DNA of 52,607 bases, taken from Inhella sp. GTDB lineage: Bacteria; Pseudomonadota; Gammaproteobacteria; Burkholderiales; Burkholderiaceae_C. The position numbers and the translations under genes are program-made. The notes beneath the pieces are model-generated. The model was not told the DNA's origin. It saw only the letters and a program-made list of their open reading frames with translations, and ran no database searches. Location of the stretch: NCBI RefSeq assembly GCF_027532025.1, contig NZ_JAPZSY010000022.1, positions 1-52,607 of the forward strand, read 5' to 3'. Below, in pieces: positions 8,670 to 16,174 of this stretch; position 1 is the first letter of the stretch, and every line of letters begins with the position of its first letter.

Positions 8670-9505
8670 GGGGCAGAGCGGCCAGGGGCCGGATTCGCGC
8701 AGCGGCTGTCGGCCAGCAGGCCTTGGTCCAGCCAGCTTTGCCACAGCGCACGCCACGCCGGCCAGTCGTGGCCTCCCGGAGTGGTGTTCACGCGGTCGTG
8801 GGGCAGCAGTTCGGCGAAGCGGCGGTGGGCGCTGGCGAAGCGATCGCCCAGGCCGTAGCCCAAATGCACGGACGGCAGCGCGGACTCGGGCGTGGCGAAG
8901 GTGCGCCACAGCTCGCGGTCGAGTTCGTCGCTGGCGTCGGGATCGTTGGCGTCCAGGCCGGCGGCGCGCCAAGCGCGGGCGCCGCCCGCGTCGTCGATCT
9001 GCTGCGTGAGGCGCCGGGGGCCCAAGTAGGGTGCGAGGGCCAGCACACCGTCGATCTCGGCCCCGTGGCGCACGGCGTAGCCCAGCGCGCCCATGCCGCC
9101 CAGCGAAATGCCCACCAGCCAAATGCGGCGGTAGCCCTCGGCTCGCGCGGGCAGCACCACCTCATCGCGCAGTCGGCGCAACACGCTGTGGTCGCTGTAG
9201 TAGCCGAGGTGGCTGTCGACGATGAGCACGTCGGCGTGCACGCCGCGTTCGTGCATCGCTTGCGGGAAGCCGGCTTCGATGAACTCAGGCGGCCGGCTGT
9301 AGGCCCCGGGAAGCATGACCACCAGGGTGTCGGAGCGGCCGGGGCAGGGGCTGGGGTGACGCAGCGAATTCATGCGAGGAAGAACAGGAGGCGCCAGCAG
9401 GCTGCAGCCGCTGACTGCGCCAAGGACGGCCAGGACGGCGGCTGAGGTCAGGCCGCGCCCCATGAGCCGCCTGCGCTGCGGCTGCCTGGGTGCGGCCGTG
9501 GGCAT
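8666..9505 (-). CDS. Alpha/beta-hydrolase lipoprotein
   Basis: About 279 residues. The N-terminus has a basic stretch, a hydrophobic segment and a lipobox-like GAVSGC near residues 28-33, so it is probably a lipoprotein facing the periplasm. The serine-hydrolase elbow is GISLGG, and GGHDW near the C-terminus supplies a His/Asp-type site. It may cleave or transfer polyene esters, or act as an esterase with no link to the pathway. The ATG at 9503-9505 overlaps the stop of the BamE-like gene (TGATG). It belongs to the minus-strand block 10041-4871. Confidence 0.75.
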   Translation of the reverse strand: MPTAAPRQPQRRRLMGRGLTSAAVLAVLGAVSGCSLLAPPVLPRMNSLRHPSPCPGRSDTLVVMLPGAYSRPPEFIEAGFPQAMHERGVHADVLIVDSHLGYYSDHSVLRRLRDEVVLPARAEGYRRIWLVGISLGGMGALGYAVRHGAEIDGVLALAPYLGPRRLTQQIDDAGGARAWRAAGLDANDPDASDELDRELWRTFATPESALPSVHLGYGLGDRFASAHRRFAELLPHDRVNTTPGGHDWPAWRALWQSWLDQGLLADSRCANPAPGRSAP

Positions 9506-10041
9506 CAGCGGTAGCCTTGTTCGTTGGCGCTGTGGATGATCCAGATGAGGTGAGCGTTGGTGTCGAAGCCAGCCGCGCCCGCGAAGATCAGCCGCCCCTG
9601 GCCTTTGTAGACCACTTCGTGGCGATAGCGGTCGCTCCCGAAGTTGAAGGGGATCCAGGCCTTGCCCGTCATGTAACTGCCTTGGTCGGTTGGCGTACCC
9701 ACCAAGTCCATGACTTGCTTGAGCGGCATGCCGATCTTCAGTTGTGTGAACTTGCTGCCCGGAGCCGGTTTGCCGGTGATCTCGCCTTCCCAGTTGTTCA
9801 AGCCCGTGACCTTCAGGCCGTAGCCGGACTCGACCTTCTTGGGGTCGATGACCTCGCCGCGTTCGTTCATGCCGGGGCCAATCTTCGGGCCGGCGGGAGT
9901 CGTCGCCGCGGCTGGCGCTGGCGCTGTGTCGGATTTGCTTGAGCCGCCGATGGGGCCGGAGACGTTGGCGCAGGCGGCAAGGGTCAATGTGGCAATAAGC
10001 AGGGCCAGGCGCAAGGCGCTGCAGGAACTGGTTTGAGACAT
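9505..10041 (-). CDS. BamE/SmpA-like outer-membrane lipoprotein
   Basis: A 178-residue lipoprotein. The signal peptide ends in the lipobox LAAC near residues 21-24, followed by a low-complexity Ala/Pro linker. The C-terminal part has IGMPLKQVMDLVGTP, which resembles the BamE/SmpA/OmlA repeat (IGM..QV...LGTP). Members bind outer-membrane assembly partners, but this one has a distinct C-terminus and need not be part of the Bam complex. AGAAGGA-like Shine-Dalgarno bases lie about 10 nt before the ATG at 10041. It heads the minus-strand block with hydrolase, KS, CLF and halogenase-like genes, suggesting an envelope role in polyene placement. Confidence 0.7.
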   Translation of the reverse strand: MSQTSSCSALRLALLIATLTLAACANVSGPIGGSSKSDTAPAPAAATTPAGPKIGPGMNERGEVIDPKKVESGYGLKVTGLNNWEGEITGKPAPGSKFTQLKIGMPLKQVMDLVGTPTDQGSYMTGKAWIPFNFGSDRYRHEVVYKGQGRLIFAGAAGFDTNAHLIWIIHSANEQGYR

Positions 10042-10222
10042 GGGGCGGGTCCTTCTGGAGATCCGAGTTTGTGGAGCCGCGGCCAAGGCTGCGGGCGCGG
10101 CATCGTAAGCGCACCCACCATGCCCGAGCAGGGATATTGGGCCCTCGCTATCGTCCACGGGCGTCGGGTCGAAAGCCATCCCGCCAGCGAACGACGCGAC
10201 TGAATTTGAAAGCTCCTGTCTC

Positions 10223-11161
10223 ATGGCTGAACTCCAACAGCAGCGCGTTCCGCTCTCGCTGCCTCGAATCGCACGACGTCGCTTCTTGGCCGCTGGCGCG
10301 GCGCTGCCCGTTTTGGGGTTGGCCGGCTGCAGCACCCCCTTGCCCTTGGTCCGGTCTGAAGCGGTCGCGCACGATCCCGCGGCTGAGCGCTTGCTGCAGC
10401 AGAGCGCCGACGAGCATGGCTGGGGCGCATACCTGGGGCTTCAGGACATTAATGTGCGCTATGAGGGCGCGTGGCGGCCGCTGATCGACCGCGTGCAGCC
10501 CGTGGTGGTCGACAAAGGCTTTCGCGGCAGCTCAGAAGAACGCCTGATGCCGCAGGCCGGCGTGGTGGCGCAGGCCTTCACCGGGCCGGCTGGCAGCAAG
10601 CATGTGTTGTGGCAGCGCGGCCAAGCCGGCGCGGTGCACCCCGGGCAGGTGGCGGTTTGGTTCAACGGCCAGCCCAGCACGCAGGCCGCCGCCGATGCGG
10701 CGGCAGCGCTGGTGGCCGAGGCCTATGGTTTGTTCCTGCTCGGACCGCTGTGGTTGGCCGGGCAGGGCCACGCGATGCAACTGGGGGGCAAAGCGCGCGT
10801 GGACGGCCGTGCATGCCAGGTGGTGCAGGTGTGGAAACGCCCGGGTTTGGGCCGCGTGGCCTTGGACCGCGTGGCCGCGTTCATCGACGCCGAGCTCGGC
10901 ATCGTGCGCCGCGTTCGGTTCACGCTGGAGGGCTTTGCGAACACGCAGGGCGCCGTGGCCGAGGTGGACACCTTCGAACACCAGCGCCGCTTTGGCGTGC
11001 TTTGGCCGATGCGCAGTTACGAGGAGGTGGTGCACCCCATTCGCCTGCCCGCGCACGATTGGCGCATCGTGGGCTTGGACGTGAATCGCGGGTACGGGCT
11101 GGCGGCTCTGAACGGACCGAGCTTCTCGGGTGCGGCGGCGGCGCCGGCGGCCCCGCTGTGA
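10223..11161 (+). CDS. Tat-type lipoprotein of unknown function
   Basis: A 312-residue protein with a twin-arginine-like start (ARRRFLAAGAALPVLGLAGC): the RRRFL motif near residues 18-22, a hydrophobic core and a Cys at about residue 36 in a lipobox. The rest is rich in beta-type sequence and ends in Ala/Pro. I do not recognise a catalytic motif; the fold may be of the outer-membrane lipoprotein-sorting type, but that is a guess. It is the only plus-strand gene inside the minus-strand biosynthetic block, divergent from the BamE-like gene and converging on the ketoreductase with a 16-bp gap. The intervening 10042-10222 contains no other gene and should hold both promoters. Confidence 0.7.
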   Translation: MAELQQQRVPLSLPRIARRRFLAAGAALPVLGLAGCSTPLPLVRSEAVAHDPAAERLLQQSADEHGWGAYLGLQDINVRYEGAWRPLIDRVQPVVVDKGFRGSSEERLMPQAGVVAQAFTGPAGSKHVLWQRGQAGAVHPGQVAVWFNGQPSTQAAADAAAALVAEAYGLFLLGPLWLAGQGHAMQLGGKARVDGRACQVVQVWKRPGLGRVALDRVAAFIDAELGIVRRVRFTLEGFANTQGAVAEVDTFEHQRRFGVLWPMRSYEEVVHPIRLPAHDWRIVGLDVNRGYGLAALNGPSFSGAAAAPAAPL

Positions 11162-11177
11162 CGCACTGGCCCCAGGC

Positions 11178-11924
11178 TCAGTACAGCCCGCCGTTGACCG
11201 AGATCACCTGGCCGGTGACGTAGCCCGCGGCGGGGCTGGCCAGGAAACCGGCCAAGGCGGCCACCTCTTCGGGCGTGCCGGCGCGCTTGGCGGGCACCAT
11301 GCGTTCGATCATGGCTTGGTCGAAGCTGCCGTCGGCCATGGGCGACGCGATGATGCCCGGTGCGATGGCGTTCACCGTCACGCCGCGGCTGGCCACCTCT
11401 TGGCTCAGCGACTTGGTGGCGCTGTTCAGCGCGCCTTTGGCCGCCGAGTAATTGACCTGCCCGCGGTTGCCCGACAGCGCGGCCACCGAAGAGATGTTGA
11501 TCACCCGCCCCCAGCGCGTGCGCAGCATGGGCAGCATCAGCGGTTGGGTGACGCGGAAGAACCCGTGCAGCGAGACGTCGATGACGCGGTGCCACTGCTC
11601 GGCGCGCATGCCGGGAAACACGGCGTCGTCGTGGATGCCGGCGTTGTTGACCACGATTTGCACCGCGCCGCCCGCCAGCATGTTCGCCACGGCGTCGGCG
11701 GTGGCGGCGTCGTTCGTGAGGTCGAAGACCATCGTCTCGGCGCTGCCGCCAGCGGCTTTCAATTCATCGGCCAGCGCTTGCACCGCGTCCGCGTTGGCGT
11801 TGGCGTGCAGCAGCAGGTGCGCGCCGTCGGCGGCTAAGCGGCGCGCGATGGCGGCGCCCAAGGCGCCGCTGGCGCCGGTGACGAGGGCGCGTTTGCCTTG
11901 CAGGGAGAGGGGGGTGGCAGTCAT
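11178..11924 (-). CDS. 3-oxoacyl-ACP reductase (FabG-like, SDR)
   Basis: A 248-residue classical short-chain dehydrogenase/reductase. It has the cofactor motif TGASGALG (17-24), NNAG, the catalytic Ser in ISSVAALSG and YSAAK. It should reduce the beta-keto group after each condensation, using NADPH, in the polyene cycle. It lies 20 bp downstream of the dehydratase gene and is the last gene of the long minus-strand operon that starts at 22791. The family is certain; the polyene role is inferred from position. Confidence 0.93.
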   Translation of the reverse strand: MTATPLSLQGKRALVTGASGALGAAIARRLAADGAHLLLHANANADAVQALADELKAAGGSAETMVFDLTNDAATADAVANMLAGGAVQIVVNNAGIHDDAVFPGMRAEQWHRVIDVSLHGFFRVTQPLMLPMLRTRWGRVINISSVAALSGNRGQVNYSAAKGALNSATKSLSQEVASRGVTVNAIAPGIIASPMADGSFDQAMIERMVPAKRAGTPEEVAALAGFLASPAAGYVTGQVISVNGGLY

Positions 11925-11944
11925 CGGCGTGGTTCGGAAGGGGG

Positions 11945-12451
11945 TCAGGGCGCGGCCGTGGCGGCCGGGCGGGGCAAGGGGGTGTTGAGCACCACGGTGG
12001 CGCGGCCGTCCACCAGCAGGCGGCCGGCTTCGTCGCGCAGTTCGAACTGGTAGAGCGCTTGTGCTTCGGCGCCGGCCAGGCGGGTGACGCTGACCAGGAG
12101 CGCGCCGGGCACGTCGTCCAGGCGAGCCACGTGCAGGTTCACGCCCCGCGCTGCCGCGAGGAAGCCGGCCGAGGGCGCAGTGCCCGGCGGCGCAGTGAGG
12201 CCGCCGTGCAAGGCCATGACCTGGGAGGCGTACTCGATCGCCACCGGCGACAGCAAGCCCCCGGGCGAGCGCAAGGGGTTGGTGGTGTCACGGTGGCTGG
12301 TGGCGCGACACAGGGCTCGTTCGGGGTCCCACTTCAGCAGGGCGTCCAGCAAGCACATGCTGCCGCTGTGCGGGATGCGCGCGGCGATGCCGTCGCGGTC
12401 GAGCGTGGCGGGGTGCATGGAGGTGTTCGTGGGGGTGAGGGGGGCGTTCAT
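11945..12451 (-). CDS. Hotdog-fold 3-hydroxyacyl-ACP dehydratase-like protein
   Basis: A 168-residue protein resembling the single-domain dehydratases of aryl-polyene clusters. The IPHSGSMCLLD stretch (near residue 26) holds the His of the hotdog active helix in this group, and PVAIEYASQVMALHGG follows. It should remove water from 3-hydroxyacyl-ACP to give the trans double bond. The ATG at 12449-12451 overlaps the upstream CLF-like stop by four bases. A second hotdog domain is fused to the AMP ligase (20131-21828), so the cluster has two dehydratases. Confidence 0.82.
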   Translation of the reverse strand: MNAPLTPTNTSMHPATLDRDGIAARIPHSGSMCLLDALLKWDPERALCRATSHRDTTNPLRSPGGLLSPVAIEYASQVMALHGGLTAPPGTAPSAGFLAAARGVNLHVARLDDVPGALLVSVTRLAGAEAQALYQFELRDEAGRLLVDGRATVVLNTPLPRPAATAAP

Positions 12452-13242
12452 GCGGCCGTCACCGTCAGCGCCAAGCTCAGGCCTGGCAGGCCCTCCATCA
12501 CCACGGCGCTGTCGCCCCCCCGCGCCAGCGCTTGCAGCAAGGGCAGCGCCCGCGCAGCGGGCACGCCCAGTCGAAGCCGATCCAAGTCGTCGTGGTCGCA
12601 GACGGTCGGTGCGGCCTCGGACACCAACTGCAGACCGAGGCTGGGGCCGCCTGCCGCGACCGGCGCCAGCACCAAGGCCACGCCAAAGGCGTCGCGCGTC
12701 GGCCGTTTGGCGTCCAGCGGGGCCGGGTAGGGCACGTCGGCCGCCACCAACAGCACCGGGGCGCCCGTGGCCGTCACTTGGGTCATGGCTTCTAGAAGGC
12801 CTGCGCCAAAGCTGGCGTCGTGCGCGGCCAGGCTGGTGGATGGGGCCATGCCCTGCACCGCGATGTGCCAGTAGCCACCGGGTGCGTTGTGCACCGAGTT
12901 GGTGAAGCGCGTGGGCGAGACCAAGCGCTCGGGTGCGGCCAGCGACTCGCACAGCGCGTGGCAGTTGGAGGGCTCGCCGGTGGACGAGGTGAACACGGTG
13001 GGCAGGGCGGCCGCGTCCAGACCGGATGCCGCCACGGCTTGGTCGGCCGCCACGAGGCTCACCTTCACCACCGGCCCGGCGCGGCGCCGTTCGGTCGGGG
13101 GCAGGCGTTGCGGCGGTGGCACCACGGTGGGGCCGTCGACCCAGGTGGATGCGTCGCGCAAGGCGGCAGCGCCTTGGGTCCAGTCGGGCAGGCCCGGGCC
13201 GAGCAGGCCGATGCCCAGAACCTTCACGTTCAACGCGCTCAC
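12448..13242 (-). CDS. Beta-ketoacyl synthase chain-length-factor-like protein (copy 2)
   Basis: A 264-residue KS-like protein without the active-site Cys. The block PTRFTNSVHNAPGGYWHIA matches the copy at 6607-7434, while the rest is clearly diverged. It presumably forms a heterodimer with the ketosynthase encoded just upstream and sets chain length. The start is GTG at 13240-13242, overlapping the KS stop as GTGA; the longer open frame upstream lies over the KS gene and is rejected. Two such pairs in one cluster suggest two condensing complexes. Confidence 0.83.
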   Translation of the reverse strand: MSALNVKVLGIGLLGPGLPDWTQGAAALRDASTWVDGPTVVPPPQRLPPTERRRAGPVVKVSLVAADQAVAASGLDAAALPTVFTSSTGEPSNCHALCESLAAPERLVSPTRFTNSVHNAPGGYWHIAVQGMAPSTSLAAHDASFGAGLLEAMTQVTATGAPVLLVAADVPYPAPLDAKRPTRDAFGVALVLAPVAAGGPSLGLQLVSEAAPTVCDHDDLDRLRLGVPAARALPLLQALARGGDSAVVMEGLPGLSLALTVTAA

Positions 13243-14429
13243 GAGGGGGCTCCCAAAAGCAGGCTGGCATTGCTGCCGCCAAAGCCGAATGAATTGCTGG
13301 CTACGACTTGGAGCGGTGCCTGCAGCGGCTCGCGCAGCAGCTGCGCGTGCAGCGCGGGGTCTTGCGTTTGCAAGTTCAGGCTGGGCGGCGCCAGGCCGTG
13401 TTCCAGGGCCAGCAGCGCGATGCTGGCTTCCACGCCGCCTGCCGCGCCCAGCGTGTGGCCGGTGAAGCCTTTGGTGCTGCTGCAGGGCGTGGCCGTGCCG
13501 AACACGGCGCAAACGGCGCGGTCCTCGGCGGCGTCGTTGCCCGGCGTGGCGGTGCCGTGCAGGTTGAGGTAGTCCACCTGCGCGGGCGTTAGGCCCGCCT
13601 GGGCCAGCGCCGCGCGCATGGCCAGTGCCGCGCCAGCGCCCTCAGGGTGCGGGCTGCTCATGTGGTGGCCGTCGCTGCTCTCGCCGGCGCCCAGCAACCA
13701 GCCCATGGGGCGGGCTGGTCCGCCGTTGCGCTCCAGCAGGGCAAAGGCTGCGGCCTCGCCGATGGACAGGCCGGCGCGGTCGGCGTCCCAGGGGCGGCAG
13801 ATCTCGCTCGAGGTCAACTCCAGGGCCTTGAAGCCGTACAGCGTGGTCATGCACAGGCTGTCCACCCCCCCCACCACGGCGGCGTCCACCAGACCCAGGC
13901 GGATGGCGCGCTGGGCCGCGGCGTACACCTTGGCGCTGGACGAGCAGGCCGTGGACACCACGTGCGCCGGCCCCTGAAGGCCCAGCGCGGCGCGCACGTA
14001 GCGCGCCACCGAGGCGGTGTTGTGCGTTTCGCCGTAGTGCAAGGCGTCGGGCAACGCGCCGGTACTTGGGTCGCGCTCCCGGTAGGCCAGTTCGGTTTGC
14101 AAGATGCCCGAGGTGCTGGTGCCCAGGAACACGCCCACGCGCATGGCGCCCCAGCGAGCGGCGGTGGACTGCACGGCATCGGCAAAGCCGTCGGTGCGCA
14201 GTGCCAACTCGGCCAAGCGGTTGTTGCGGCAGTCGTAGGTGGCCAGTTCGTCGCGCCAGTCGAGGTCGTCCAAGCCCTCTACAACGCCCAACCAAGAGCC
14301 GATGTCGGCAGTTTCGAAGCCGCGTCGCACCAGGCCGCTGCGGCCGTCGCGCAGGGCCTCGAAGGTGGCCGCGCGGCCGTGGCCCAGGGCGGTGACCAGG
14401 GTGTGGTGAGTGATAGGGATCGGGGTCAT
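13239..14429 (-). CDS. Beta-ketoacyl-ACP synthase (FabF-like KS, copy 2)
   Basis: A 396-residue condensing enzyme with Cys162 (STACSSS), His290 (NLHGTATPGNDAAE), and Lys319 and His324 (TKGFTGHTLGAAGG), so it should be active. It ends in SFGFGGSNASL. Together with the CLF-like protein that overlaps its stop, it forms the central extension unit of the long minus-strand operon. It differs along its length from the KS at 7431-8669. One KS could start the chain from the hydroxybenzoyl starter and the other extend it, but sequence alone does not say which. Confidence 0.92.
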   Translation of the reverse strand: MTPIPITHHTLVTALGHGRAATFEALRDGRSGLVRRGFETADIGSWLGVVEGLDDLDWRDELATYDCRNNRLAELALRTDGFADAVQSTAARWGAMRVGVFLGTSTSGILQTELAYRERDPSTGALPDALHYGETHNTASVARYVRAALGLQGPAHVVSTACSSSAKVYAAAQRAIRLGLVDAAVVGGVDSLCMTTLYGFKALELTSSEICRPWDADRAGLSIGEAAAFALLERNGGPARPMGWLLGAGESSDGHHMSSPHPEGAGAALAMRAALAQAGLTPAQVDYLNLHGTATPGNDAAEDRAVCAVFGTATPCSSTKGFTGHTLGAAGGVEASIALLALEHGLAPPSLNLQTQDPALHAQLLREPLQAPLQVVASNSFGFGGSNASLLLGAPS

Positions 14430-14442
14430 GGGATTCTCGGAA

Positions 14443-15207
14443 TCAAAGCGTGGCCACGAGCAGCACGTTGGCGAAGGGCGTCCCCGCGCTCATCGGCACA
14501 AGCTGCACGCGAAAGCCCAAGGCCAGCAGGGCCGCTTCCCACTGCGCCAAGCTGCGGCCGTAGGTGGGTGGCGCGCGATGTCCTCGCACCCAGGTGACGA
14601 CCAGGTCGACCCACTGGCTCACGCGAAAGCCGCGCAGGTCGTCCATGTCGCCCACGCGCAGCAACAGCCGACCGTTCGGGCGCAGAGCGTCGCGCACACG
14701 CATCAACAGGGCGTCCTGCGCAGCGTGGTCCACGTAGTGGAGCACGTCGAGGATGACGACCAAGTCACAGGGCGGCAAATCGGTGTGACGCATGTCGCCG
14801 CAGACGAAGCGCGGACGCTCGCTGTCCGTCAGCGCTAGGCCACCGACCGAGGCTTGCGCCCGTTGCACGTCGCGTGGCATGAGCTCGATGCCGGTGTAGG
14901 CCGTGACCACCGGGGCGGCCGGCCAGGCCGCCGGCCAGTCGCCCTCGCGCGCCAACTCGGCGCCGCGGTGCAGCAGGCTCACCATCAGGCCTTGGCCGCA
15001 ACCGATGTCCACCACGCGACCGCCTTGGCCAAAATCGCCGCGCTCCAACATGCCGCGGAACACCGGGTCGCGACCGAGCTTGCCGCGCGCGAAATGCCAA
15101 GCGAAGCGGCCCGCGGCCCTGTAGGGGGCGGTGGCCTTGTCGATCAGGCGGCGCCAAGCGTCGTCGTCCGCGCGGGTGCGCCGTGGGGTGTGTTCGGTGA
15201 TGCTCAT
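14443..15207 (-). CDS. Class I SAM-dependent methyltransferase
   Basis: A 254-residue Rossmann-fold methyltransferase with the SAM-binding motif VVDIGCGQG (65-73), an acidic ribose contact (GIEL) and LVVILDVLHYVD as the post-II motif. In this context it could methylate the aryl head group or the polyene chain, as known in flexirubins and some aryl polyenes. C- and O-methylation cannot be told apart here. The ATG at 15205-15207 overlaps the deacetylase stop by ATGA. Methyltransferase class is secure; the substrate is inferred. Confidence 0.85.
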   Translation of the reverse strand: MSITEHTPRRTRADDDAWRRLIDKATAPYRAAGRFAWHFARGKLGRDPVFRGMLERGDFGQGGRVVDIGCGQGLMVSLLHRGAELAREGDWPAAWPAAPVVTAYTGIELMPRDVQRAQASVGGLALTDSERPRFVCGDMRHTDLPPCDLVVILDVLHYVDHAAQDALLMRVRDALRPNGRLLLRVGDMDDLRGFRVSQWVDLVVTWVRGHRAPPTYGRSLAQWEAALLALGFRVQLVPMSAGTPFANVLLVATL

Positions 15208-16052
15208 GGCGAATGCCGGGCCGGCAGCGCCGCCCGCAAGGTGGTGGGGTGCAGGCCGGCGTCGCGGGCGGCGTGCAGCAGGGGGGGGAGCACCTCCAGC
15301 AGCACGGGCTGACCGCTCGCGGTGCGCCGCGCGTGGCCGTCGTGCAGCAGCAGGATGTCGCCTGCCGCCAGGGCGCGCGCTTGCGGGCCGATCAGGCGGC
15401 GCAGCACGCGGGCGGGATCGCCCTCGCGCGTGTCGAAGCCGCGCCGGGTCCAACTCACCAAGTGCAACCCGAGGCGGTGCAGCACCGGGTCCAACAGGGG
15501 GTTGCGCAGCCCGGCGGGCGCGCGGAAGCAGTGCGGCGCTTGGCCCGTCAAGTCGGCCAGCAGGGCTTGGGCGCTACCGATCTCCTGGGCCAAGGCTCGC
15601 GGCCCGCGCATTGAAAAATCGTGCCGGTGCCGCAGGCTGTGGTTCTGCACGTCATGGCCGCGGCGTACGATCTCGCGCACCAGCCCGGCGTGCTGCGCCG
15701 CGCGCTGCGCGATGACGAAGAAGGTGGCCCGCACGCTGGCCTCGTCCAGCAGGTCGAGCGCCGCGGGGGTGACCTCGGGGTCGGGGCCGTCGTCCAGCGT
15801 CAGCGCGAACTCCCGGCGTGCCACCGCGGCCGCCGGCAGGGATCGCACGTTAGGTCCCAACAGCGCGCTGCGCGGCCAAAGACCAGCGGCCGTCAGCCCT
15901 ACGTGGTTGAGCACGACGCTACCCAAAGCCCAAGGCCAAGTCCCGGGCTCCCACAACGCGGCGGTCCCGGCGGCCGCGTGCAGGCCCAGGCTGGCTTGCA
16001 ACACAGGGGGCCAAGGCCAAGAGGGGGTGGAGCGCTCAGCGGGCGCGGGCAT
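15204..16052 (-). CDS. Polysaccharide deacetylase (NodB homology) family protein
   Basis: About 282 residues. Motif 1 LTLDDGPD (84-91) gives the base and metal Asp, motif 2 is HSLRH (138-142), motif 3 RAPAGLRNP, and the last motif is LLLHDGH. All metal ligands appear present, so an active CE4 hydrolase is expected. An N-terminal hydrophobic stretch (about 17-65) suggests membrane attachment. I use ATG 16050-16052. An in-frame GTG at 16176-16178 overlaps the MMPL stop as GTGA and would add 42 residues; neither has a clear ribosome site. A deacetylase is not part of the usual core set and may act on an N-acetyl sugar attached to the product. Confidence 0.83.
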   Translation of the reverse strand: MPAPAERSTPSWPWPPVLQASLGLHAAAGTAALWEPGTWPWALGSVVLNHVGLTAAGLWPRSALLGPNVRSLPAAAVARREFALTLDDGPDPEVTPAALDLLDEASVRATFFVIAQRAAQHAGLVREIVRRGHDVQNHSLRHRHDFSMRGPRALAQEIGSAQALLADLTGQAPHCFRAPAGLRNPLLDPVLHRLGLHLVSWTRRGFDTREGDPARVLRRLIGPQARALAAGDILLLHDGHARRTASGQPVLLEVLPPLLHAARDAGLHPTTLRAALPARHSP

Positions 16053-16174
16053 GGGGCACGGAGGCGACAGCAAAGTGGCAGGGAGCGGGGCGGGCCGGCA
16101 CTGAGGCGCCACCGATGGGCGCACGTCCAGTGCACTGGGCCGATCCAGGCGCCGCAGCCCTTCAAAAAATTCTG

